From Piezodorus guildinii (taxonomy: Eukaryota; Arthropoda; Insecta; Hemiptera; Pentatomidae): DNA of 64,000 nucleotides. Shown here in pieces: positions 34,901 through 46,900 of this stretch; within the stretch, counting starts at the first letter, position 1; every line of letters begins with the position of its first letter. Position numbers and translations under genes: made by a program. The DNA lies in NCBI GenBank assembly GCA_023052935.1, contig CM041298.1, positions 65,807,838 through 65,871,837 of the forward strand, written 5' to 3'. Below the pieces are notes generated by a model. The model saw nothing but the letters and a program-made list of their open reading frames with translations. It had not been told where the DNA came from and did no database searches.

Positions 34901-37900
34901 GATACACACTTTATATGGGCTGGGTCTGCCCCAGGTGGGTCTCCATAACCTAGGGTCGCCCTCCCCCTCTCATTCTCCCTAAATAACAGAATACATAATA
35001 TCCTGCCGTAACCGGGATTCAAAACCAGAACCTGGAGAACAGTAGACCAGTGCTATATCCACTAGACCACCGCACCCCAAAAATTCCATATTATAATGTG
35101 AACAAAATCGAATAAATTGGTTTAATAATAAAATAATGAGAGATTTTTGGGCTTCCTGTAAAATTTCCTAGGATGAATATGTTTAAAACATGTTGGAGAG
35201 ATATGAATGTGGTTTTCGCCAGGGAAAGTCCACAATTGATCAGATATTCTCCTTATGCCTTGTCATGGAACGTAGCCGAGAATACCACACACCACTTATT
35301 TATTGATTTCTACTCAGTCTACGATAGTGTTCAGCGTGAACCATGAAAGGCCATGAAAACTTACAATATCCCCACTAAACTTATATGGTGAAACTCTCTA
35401 TGGAAAATATGGTGTGTATTCAAGGTGACATCATAGCAAGATGGAGAGCGGCTGTAGATTCCTTTTGGAAATCAATGTTTCTATTAAGAAATTCAGTTAA
35501 CAGTACTATGGTGATGATGATATATTTATCATGAAGAGAATAATATATTTAATAGAAATATTTAAAAAAATCAATTAATGCAGTGTATTAAGATATTGTA
35601 AACCCTTAAAATCCATTCTGTTTTCCATTCCTTATTCCATTTTTTTTTAATTACCTTGTAGTTTGTCAGGTCTATCCAAATAATTACATTAAATAAACTT
35701 CTCCGAGAGGTAAGCCAAGGCATAGACGGAGGGATTGTATTAAGTATGGTTTTGGGGGCTTGGTCTTGGATGGTGGTTATTGGACGAATCTATGTAGGCA
35801 ACATTTGTTGTTATCGACTAAAATCTTCGGGTTCGCTAAGCTAATTATTATTAAAAATTAAATAAAAGTTAAAATCATTATTTGTCAATGATTAAAAGTT
35901 CTGTATTGTTTGTTAGTTTTTGTTAAATAAAAGCTGATTCTTATTGTAATTCTAATTCTCAAGACCAAAAATGACAATTTATCTGATACAACCTGCTAAT
36001 ATATATCAAGAAGAATAGAATTTTATATACCATGTTCAAAATAATATTTATGGAAATCCATCCCTTCAACAAGATTCCCTAATGATTCTGGTTCGAACGA
36101 TGTCAGGTGAGGATCACAGATTTTTCTGGAACAACGTGAAAAATATAAGATATTTTTAAAATTATAATTAAAAAAAAAAAGAATTTTTGAGCTTTAAAAA
36201 ACTACTACATGAAATCAACTATCGAATAAAGACAATAAATTACAATTAGAAAGATAAAAAAAAAGTAAAAATCAAGATGATAATCAAAAAGTATCAAAAA
36301 TAAAGGACACAGTAATAGTGTTCTCAGAAAGTGAAATGAAAATAATTCTATCAATCATAAAGTAGATAAGCAGTACAATTTTCTCATGTACTATCATTTT
36401 TAGAATTATTTCCTTGTCTGATAGAACAAAGTATAATTTAAACTACTAATATATTATCTCTATTCAATCAATCAGCATTATTATAAGTCCAGCCATTTAG
36501 AGATCAATGAAACAGGAAAATTGGTGAAAAGTACTGAAAATTTGCTCATTTATATTTTTTGGTGAAATGATAATTCAAAATTTTTCAAGCAATATAAGAA
36601 TAATACAATAATAATTTCATATATTGAGGATGTATAGTCGACTGCTGAAATTATCGTAGGTAATGCCCTCATGATGGCTCACAAGTTTGAGCCGAAACAT
36701 CAGCAAAATTAAAATATTCAAAAAAACGACTGTCTCCCGATGATTTATACCTATAAAAAACAAAACAAAATATGTACAATATTGGTTCAATATTCAATGA
36801 GTTTATGTTTGACATGGCTCAGTAATGCCCAGATGATGGCTCACAAATATGAGCCGAAACTTCGAGAAAATAAAATATTAAAAAAAAAAGACTGGCTCAT
36901 GATTATTTCTACCTACAATAATGATTTTCATCAATGAATATGGTTTCATGTCCGGACTGATATACATAATTTCATGGCATCAGAGAAATATCCTATTTCT
37001 ATTCAAGGAGTAATAAAGTAAACGTTTTTGATATAAACTTCTTACGTATAAGCATCATAGTCTCCTGAGGTGATAGCTTCTAGTAATTGTTCAGTAATTT
37101 TAATTACTTCTTGCTTTCGGGCTGAAACAAAATATAATTGGAGTAAATTATAGATAGGAGTTGGCTGCTTTCAAATACAAACAATTGACAATAATTTAAC
37201 AATAACAGTTAAATCAGAGTTGATTGTTTACTGGAATTTATAACCATCAAAATAGACATGGATGTGCAAGTGCTTTTATGTATATATCCTAGAACCAATG
37301 TAAATTTAATTTATGATAGAGAACATTGTGAAACTTGATAAAATACATATTATTTATCACATCTCATCAAGTTTTACATCCAAGTGTTGAAGACCGACAA
37401 TGCAGGTCAAAACGTTGACTATCTAACTTCCTTCTAAATTTCCCAATGGTCGATTAATGATATTAATAATTGAATCTTTTTATTTTTTTATTCAAAATTA
37501 AATACTTTCTTTTTTATTTCAAATATTTTTAAAATTTCACATCTTCACTAGATTTTAAAATTTATAAATGATGACAGGGATTCGAGAAGTATGTTTTATT
37601 ATTTCAGTTTGCTGCTGCCAGACAAAAGTGGTTAATAACCATCATTAAAGGATACTTAAAGTGGATTATATCATCCCACTGTGGATTTGAAACTGATATA
37701 ACAAAAAATAAATTTAGCGTTGATAATTTAAGACGAATTATCATATATTAACATTTTATTATTAGCATTTATATTTTATATAATTAATTTATTATAACTA
37801 AACAATATTTATTTTGGTTTATTATTTCCAATAATAAATCTTTGTAATAGACCAAAAAAAAAAAAAAAATTACCCTTCTCCCATCAAATTTGAGGGCTTA

Positions 37901-40900
37901 GTTTCAAGTAACAATAATTCAATAACAAATAAAAAGCTAAACCACTATCCACGCCATTTCTTCAAAACTACTGGACCAATTTTTTTAAATTCGCCCCAAA
38001 AATTCTAGTCCATGCAACGATGATCCTAACACCTGGACATTGATGTCAGCTGGTTATTTTTAAATTGATGGCTGATTAAAAGCGATTTAATTCAATAACT
38101 CAGTTATTTTTGAAGATTGAGACAAAATTTACTAGTGTTTTTTAAACCAAATAACCGCAAATAATTATTTAAAAAAAAGAAGAAAAAAATTGAAATTTTA
38201 GCTATAAATACGCCCATAACTCAGTTATTTTTGAAGATAGAGGAAAATATGTATAGAGTTTTAGAATCAGTAAAGCACGGTAAACAGAGAAAAGGTAAAG
38301 AAGTTGATCTATTTATGGAAGTCACAATAAAACAGATGTAATTCCACCAAAACTTGGTTATTATTGAAGATAGTGAAAAATCGAAAAGTTTCGAGATCAA
38401 GTACCTGCGATTAACAAGGAGGGAAAAAAAAATCTTACATAGTCAAACCACAACTTATAAGAGATGTGATTCCTACATAACTCGGGTATTATTGATGATA
38501 GAGAAAAACATTTAAGGTGTTCTGGAATCAGAAAATTTTATTTGAATGAAATTCAAAAAAGAACAGGAAATAGTAACGAAGTCTATAAATGCTTTTAGTT
38601 TATTATTTTCAATAATGAACATTTGTAATCAACCAAAAAAAAATTACCATCTCCCTCAAAATTTAAGGCTTTTGTTTCAAGATAGTAGAACCCAAATATC
38701 GAATTTAAAATATACTGATTTTCTATCAAATAAAAAAAGAATCATTGAAATCGGTTCAGAAATATAGTTATTTGGAAATAATAAACCATTGTGTAATAAT
38801 TTTCAGCATATTATTTAATGTATTTTAAAATGTTTTATATTCATAGAATGGTTATATTAAGAAAATTATAATGGTGTACTTCCAGATAAAAAATTGTTTT
38901 TGTGCCTGAAGATGGTATAATTGCTGAAACATTGTACAATGTTTAATAAAAAGTGGTGAAGTCCTCAATTTAAAAATAAATTTTCTAATAGGGCTAGTGA
39001 ATCAGTCTATATCCCAAAACTCTCACCCCTCGTTTACAATGTACTTTATTTTTTAAAATTATTTTAATATTATAATAATAATACTTTATCACAATTAATA
39101 CTTTCTTTCTTCAATACTTTCTTTTTTTAATTATTTTAATAAGACAAGAAAACTAAGATGTAAAACTAATTGAGGTTGAATAGCACATACTTTATAAGTT
39201 TCAACATTCTGATCTCATACATAAATAAAATCTTGAAGAAAATGTATACATTTTTTGATGAGATACATTTCATAAATTATTTTAACAAATTTTATAATGT
39301 TATGATTATAAAGTCACAAATAACTTCCATATTAATTTGAAACAAAACTATATAAATATATAAATTAAAGCGAGCAAGTCATCTTTGTATACTTCCTTTG
39401 AATACACCATTTATGATACATTCTGTGAAAAATGAGAAAATTAAGGATTAAAGACTATAATCTACTAATTGCAATTAATAACTTACAAATGATGCTGGTT
39501 TTTAAGATAATTAAAAATAATGTTTTGTATAGTTCATCTATTAATATTTGAAAATAGATTTATATCTGAAGAATAGAATGCAACAATGGAAGCAGTCATA
39601 GCAGGGCATAAGGTGAGGTTCTCTTGTCTTTATGATATTCAGTGACTTGTAACAACACGTAGGTTTTCCACATTTTAGTTTAGATCTACTTTTAAGGGAA
39701 AAAAACAATTATTTCAAGAAAGAGGGCTCAGAAGGTCTACCAGATAGTCTCCAAGAGAAGATTGTGGAAGATGTACGTATTTGCAAAAGAATAGGAGTAG
39801 CATAATGTAAGACACCATTGAGGAGTGGAAGCATTGTGGACGACGAAACAGAAAGAAGCTACATTGAGAAACTGTTTCCCTACTGTCCATTCCTGGTTCT
39901 TGTCTTCCTCCCTGATTATTGGCTTTCACAATTTCTCACCAGATGTGGAGGATTCCTATCCAAACTAGACAACTTCAGAAAGAACATTAGCCCGTTAAGC
40001 TCCAATTGTGACATTGTGGAAACTGGGGAGCAAATCATCACTATCTGCACAGGATTCGTGGAAATGAGAAACATACTAAAGAGTGTAACCGAACACAATA
40101 TCATTACTGGAAGAATCTTACCATAATAACAGATTAACAACAATTACCAGCACTACAAAACTTTTGTGTATGAGTGAAAGGAATAGTTGGGATTAATCAT
40201 TTAAACATAACCTAATGATCGGGATCTACAACATAATGTTAGTATTGTACAAAAAGAACTGTCTCATATCAATATGAGCATAAATCCAAAAAAGACCAAA
40301 TGCATGAGAGTAGGACACCACGGCAAGTAATGTGAATCCTAAGATTGAAGGGAAAAATTTTGAAGCTGGTTGAGAATTTTAAGTACCTAGGAGCCTGGCT
40401 GAATGAAAGGGAAGTATCAATTGGGAGATATCTCAAAGGCTGGGAGCGGCAGGCAGAATGTTCCACGCAGTTAGAAGAGGCTTCTTCAACAGAAGAGCGG
40501 TCACTGAGAAAACAAAACTATCAGTTTACAGGTCGACTTTCCTGCCTTTTCTTTCCTACTGCTCTAAGTCATGGACCCTCACATCAAAGGATAGGACTCA
40601 GATCCAAGCAGTGGAGATGAGGTACCTGAAGAAGGTTGAAGGGAAGGCCAGGAGAGATAGGATCCGGATAAGACTATCAGGTCAAACCATGAAGTACAGC
40701 CAATGAAAACCATCCTAGAGAAAAATAAATTGAGATGGTTTAGCCACCTCCTTAGAATGAATCCAGGTAGGACTGCTAGGATGACCTATGAGACACAAGT
40801 AGAAGAAAGAAGGCCTCATGGAAGACCTCGGACCACCTGGGAAGGTGAATATGAAGCATTCAGGAAGCTTGGTCTGGATTGGAAGAGGAGAAGAGAACTG

Positions 40901-43900
40901 AATCAGGAGAGGAATATATGGTCCAAGCTCTTCAGAGGGCATGTCCACACTGTGCAGCATTAGAGAGGAAAGAATATGATAACATTATTTAATAGTATAC
41001 AATTAAAAATTAATGGGTGAATAAATAATTCAAAATTATCACTAATCAGCAGTGGAATCCAAGCCCATCTTGATGAGTGCAACAGTAGATGGAAAAAAAA
41101 ATTGATCTACTAATTTTTTACTTTTACTTTTTTTTTTTGTTTGTTCACTCCTACCTTTCGGGGTTTCTCGGGCCAAGGGGTGAGGGCGGCGATAAATGCT
41201 GAGATACAAGTTCCCCAGCACCGAGACTCGAACTCGTAATTATTTGGTTTCAAATTATGGTCCTCAGTGGTTGCTAGGCAACAAGTGTTCAAAGCAACCT
41301 GCGCTGACCCACTCAGCCATCTCACCCCCCAACTTTTATTTACCTATATGTGGAATATATAGTAAGGAAAGTATTGCAATCGAACAATTTCGAATAAGAG
41401 TTTTCATTGGAAATACATGTTTTAGAATCCAGTGAGTCCAAATGACCAAGTCCTGCAAGGTCTCTGTGTGAGTATGTGGTCATCTAGCTCGAAAATCATA
41501 AGTTGTGTAAAACTGAAATTTTATATTTTTGGGATGTATATGCCTCAGATGTTGCAGCAATTTAAAAAAAAAAAAAAAAAAACCCGAAGAGCCTCTTTAA
41601 TCAACGCATTTTTCACCTTTTTACGTTTTTCTCATAAATGTAAAACGTTTCTCAAAAAATTTTTAATTGAATTTGTTACATCAACGTAAAATTTAATAGG
41701 CTTAAATATCATGTAAGTTTAATTCTAATTGAAATAGTATGACAAGCCTTAAACGCCAATATATAAAATTGTCTTCTCTAAAGTACCTTTAATTTTGTAT
41801 ATTCTAAAAAAATTAACCATGTCATTTTATTATAAATGATAAAAGACAGCTAAATATACAAGTTAAATGAATTTGATAATCAGTAATATAGATGTATTAT
41901 ATACTGTTGTAAAGCTAAAGATTTGAGAAAATATGTTATTATTACGCAAAGTTGTGGAAGATAATGTAAAGTGACAAAAAGGCATATATTTAGATGATTG
42001 TTGAACATATCAATCTCATACTGTTATATTATTTAATCTAAAACATTTGTTTCCAACGAAACTGAGTGTAATTCTTTAAGTTTTTTTTAACTCTAACTGT
42101 TTTTAAAAGTTCTTAAATTGATTTTAACAATCGAGGTCAGTGAAAGTTGTGCATCACACACCAGATTTTTTAAATTTAATATAATATTAGTTTTTTTTTT
42201 TTTTTTTTTACAAAAAAATAAGTTTCTCATAATCATTCACAGAAAAGGGATTGCAACAATACTGGGCAAACAAGAAAAGAGTTGTTGAAATGGTATGGTA
42301 CCAACAACAGAAAAAAAAATTCACATAAAAATTTAGTTTTACTCAAGAATAAACAAAAAGAATGTTTTGATCAATAATTGCAATGTAAATTAATATTATA
42401 ATTAATTATTTTCATATTTCTTTGTGCTATGTTTCCTGATGACAATCTTAAATTATAAACTTGTAAATTTTCTAAAATTCATAAAAGAAACTAAACTGTA
42501 ATGAAACACAAAAGGAAAAAACTTGTTACAATAACTTATCCCATTTGAGCAGTATTTTAAAATTATATTATGGGAGGAGTTTATTTCTTTGTTTGTATTT
42601 CATCAAATTTTAATTATTTTAGATAATGTAGACAAAACATTAAATTGCCTAACAATTTGTTCACTTAATAAATTTGCTTGAAATATTGTTAAAATAAGAT
42701 CAAGGAGCTTACAACAAGAAAAATCATACCATCTCCTATAGCTGCGATGAAAAGAAAAACACGTTTGGAACTGGATTTATCATACACAAGAAGTTGAGTC
42801 AGTTAGTTATTGGCTTTGAACCAATTAGCCCTAGGATCTGTTATCTCCGAATAAAAGGAAAATTCCACTATTATAGTATGATGTTAGTGTTAATGCCCCG
42901 ACTGAACCATCAGATGATGAAAAAGATGCCTTTTATAGTAGTCTGGAGCAAAAGCTTGATTTCTGTCCCAGAGATGATGTTAAGATTATTCTGGGAGACT
43001 ATAATGCACAGGTAGGAAAGGAGAAAGAATTCTTACCCACTATTGGTCTACATAGCATCCATGATCATTCAAACGATAATGGAATGAGGATGATAAATTT
43101 CGCTGCTTCGAAAGGACTCGTGGTCGGGAGCCAATGTTCCCCCAGAAAAGAATTCATCTAGCGACATGGCACTCCAATGATGGATTTACATGTAACCAAA
43201 TAGACCATGTGCTAATAAGCAGCCGTTACATCAAGAGTTTAATGGATTGAGAGTGTTCAGAGGTGCCAATGTCGATTCTGATCACTACCTCTCCATCAGC
43301 AGGTTCAAGACAAGGATCTCAAGCATCAGGAATCGAAGGGGAGCATGATCGCCAAAGATAAACATCGAAAAGCTGAAGGATCTGGAGGTTAGAAAACGTT
43401 TTGCTCACAGTATGAATGAAAGAATTATAGATCAATATCAGGCTGATAATATAGATCAACAGGAGGCCAAAATGTAATATAAATGAAACTAACCTGTAAT
43501 GAAACACAACAGTAAAAAATTTGTTACAATAACTTATCCCATTTGAACAGTATTTTTAAAAATTATATTATGGGAAGAGTTTATTTCTTTGTTTGTATTT
43601 CATCAAATTTTAACTCTTTTAGATAATGTAGACAAAACATTAAATGGCCTAACGAAGTGTTCACTTAATAATTTGCTTCCCCTTAAGAAAAGCTTGGATT
43701 CTTAATACTCGCAAATAAAGTCTGGGAAGGTATTTTGTATTAAACTGTTTAGAATACTTTGGTTTTATGAAGAGAAAAACAATTTTTTTTTCTTATTGTC
43801 CTGAGTTATCTTTTGGTTCAATATTTGTAAGATACATATTTGGCCATTCCACAAAAGAAGTTTTTGATATATTTTTTTATTTACTTTTCCATCTTACAAC

Positions 43901-46900
43901 GTTTCAGCCTCTACGGCCATTTTCAAGCACCATGCATATTTATCATATATATATCCCTACACCGCTTCATCAGCAGTGTCTTCCTAATTTGCTTGCTATG
44001 TCAAATCAACATTTTATTGGCCATCTGTAGGTGTTCTATGGGCGCTAGAACATTCTAGAATGATCCAGTCGCACATAGTACACCTACAAGACGGCCGATG
44101 AAATGTTGATTTGACACAGCAAGTAAATTAGGACGACACTGCTGATGAAACGTTGTAGCAAAATATAGAGATTAATATGCATGATGCTTGAAAATGGCCC
44201 TAGAGGCTCGTATTAAGTAATTATGAAAAAATATATTGATTTATGTAGTAATAACCATCTTACTAATTAATATCTGTTATTGCATTTTCATTAAAAACAT
44301 CCTCAAGCCTAAAACTGTAGTTAGTACAACCAGAGTCTTTCTGTATAGCTTGTTTTCTGAATTAAGATTCTGAATTTTGATGATTAAAATAGGTGCCTAC
44401 CAGCTTATAAATCCATTAATTAAAAAAAAAACATCTCCGGAATTAATAAAAAAGATAGATTTTTTAAAATTAATATATTTTGGACAGGGCCTCACAATTT
44501 ACAAAATAAAATGTTCACTTTAATGTAAAGTATCATAAATGGTGTATACACTATTGTGGCACAAGTAAAATAAAACAGATATCAGCCTCAGTTCTAAAAC
44601 ATTACTGATTGATTATTGTTAAGCATTCTCTGCCAGTCTAACAATTAATTTAAAACATGCTAAAATTAGATAAAAGTTAATTTTAAAACAAAATGCAATT
44701 TCAAATCGCCATATAGGCAGAATAAAAAAAAAAATAAATAAAGTTCATATTTATTTTTTTATTGCATAATGTGCCTAGTGTACATGATTGCCTCTGTGTG
44801 TCATCGTACATATCTTACCTGAATAGCACGAATTAGTCGAATGTTGAGAGAAGATCTTGGTTGGACAGACAATCCTTAGCTCTGAATGGAAGACATATTC
44901 CAAAATATTTAAATAACAGCCAAAAGAAAAAGAAAATTCAGCTCATAGCAGTGCCTAGGGCCTGAATTAGGATATATTTTTTTACAAACAATAATGCATC
45001 TTATGGCAGAAGTTGAGTTGGTTCGATATCTGAAATTTATTAAAGGAATTTCTGTTTCCTAACTACTGACGTTCCTCTCAGTTAGTTTAGCAAATCAAGA
45101 CTTACCAATGATGAAATTATACCAATGAAAAAAAATGTAACAGTTGTAAACATATTTTCTGCCAGAAACTGCATTAATTTTGGCTCTTAACTCTATTTAA
45201 AGAGATCAGAAGAAATTTTGTTTTTAGCGTATACTATATTTAAGTTACAGGCCGGTAATTAATACACACAGAACCATTTCTCCTTATAATGTTTTATCAA
45301 TGTCAGATACTAGGTGGTAAAAAGAAAAAAAAAAAGAGCCAAAACGGTATATACAATATTTAATTTTATAGTATGCATTGCTGATATGCATGCAATCGTT
45401 CATAAATATAATAAAATAAAGAAAAATCTCAAGTAATAAAATTAAAAATGATAATAACATACATTTTATTTATTTATTTTATTTTTTTTTAGAATGGCTG
45501 GTATAAACATAAATATTTTTTTCTGATATTATCATGCTTAAGCGTGTATTAATCAAAGCAAGCACTTGAAATTTGTATTAAAATATTTTTACCAAAACAT
45601 TATATGAAAAATAAGCTAAAATCTCATAGCATATAAACAACAAGAAAAAAATAAAGCAGGATACCAACCAGTTAAAAACTATTTCTGTGAAATGTATAAG
45701 AACAAGACATGATGTGCATTATCCTATAACATTTATCATACAACTACATGGTAGTTAACAACCAACACTCGCTCCACCTCTACAAATAGATTTAGGTATC
45801 AAAAAAAGTACCTGTACAGGGAGGGTCAATTATTTCGGTTCAAATATCAGGATTTACTATAGAATTGAAACAAAAAAAAGTTATGAATGCGCTGATTTTT
45901 GAAAGTAGATCTAGATATTATAATTCTGACATTTTAATAATTTTTTTATATTACTTTATTAAACAGCAACCAGACAGATTCAAATGTTGATAGATTGACT
46001 CAATTTCAATACAATCCTTTTTCTCTTCCATTTGCCCACTGACAGTAATCATTTTTAAACTTAATTACCTTATAATTTTACCAAAGATAATTTTTTTTTT
46101 TGTTAACATTTTTATTGATATTTACAACTGTATTAAAAAAGAAAATACATCAAGTAAATGTGATAGTTATATAATACAATGACATGAAATACATGTAGAG
46201 AATCTTGCCATTGGAATCACTCTAAAAATATTCTAAACTAGAAGGTCCCTGGGGCCATCTCCTTTTCAGGCACCTCAGAGGATTATCAGGAATTGAAGAG
46301 GAAGAAAGGACTGATACCTAGTCCGCGCCAAATCAGTAACATAGGGAACATTAAGGTCTTTTTGGATAAGTTTATTCGTGACAAAGTAAGGTTGAGGATT
46401 TTATTGGGTTGTGTCACATGAAATTTCCGTTTTCAAGGTAAAGGATTTTTATTAAAAATACGATATGAAAACAAGATAATTTATTCTGAAGTATTTATCT
46501 TATTTTTCTACACATTTTTCCCAACGTTCACCAACTTTTTTATCCCCGAACTGAAAAACTCTGAGCTTTGAAGTGAAACAAAATCTGAAAACGCACTTTT
46601 CACTTAATCATCATTTTCAAAAAGTTTTCCTTTGAAGAAGTTGTCAAAATTCCTGAACAGGTGGTAATCTGTTGGAGACAAGTCAAGAGAATATGGTGGG
46701 TGCGGAAGAACTTCGTAGCCCAGTTCTTTCAATTTTTGCACGGTATGTTTGAAACATTGTATCTAGCTGCTGCTCAGTGAGATCATGAGGTACCCATGTA
46801 TCGGCTTTTTTACTTTCCCAATACACTTTAAATGTTTGGAAACGGTAGATGCACTTGCATTTAGTTGTGCTGAGAGTCCTTAAACTGTTTGGTAGGGGTT

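Larger units (their letters stand above)
34113..36030 (-). other. CaMKII hub intron with SINE2 copies and an RTE remnant
   Basis: The 1.9-kb intron between hub exons 2 and 3 contains two SINE2 copies (34395-34672, 34785-35080) and a decayed reverse transcriptase fragment (about 35180-35480). From about 35500 to 36030 nothing is recognisable. Confidence 0.6.
42484..43680. repeat. 197-bp direct repeat flanking an RTE fragment
   Basis: Bases 42484-42680 and 43484-43680 are near-identical (GAAACTAA.CTGTAATGAAACACA, GTTACAATAACTTATCCCAT, TTATTTCTTTGTTTGTATTT, TAGATAATGTAGACAAAACA). They lie 1.0 kb apart in direct orientation. The interval holds an RTE endonuclease remnant (42790-43440). This is too long for an ordinary target duplication. 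Confidence 0.8.

Noticed and set aside
45669..45688. 20-nt stretch between acceptor tacatttcacag and donor GTTG|gtatcc on the CaMKII strand
   Set aside because: The length is not a multiple of 3, so inclusion would shift the hub frame.
45820..45870. Possible cassette ending TACAG|gtactt
   Set aside because: An in-frame TGA interrupts the only phase-compatible reading.
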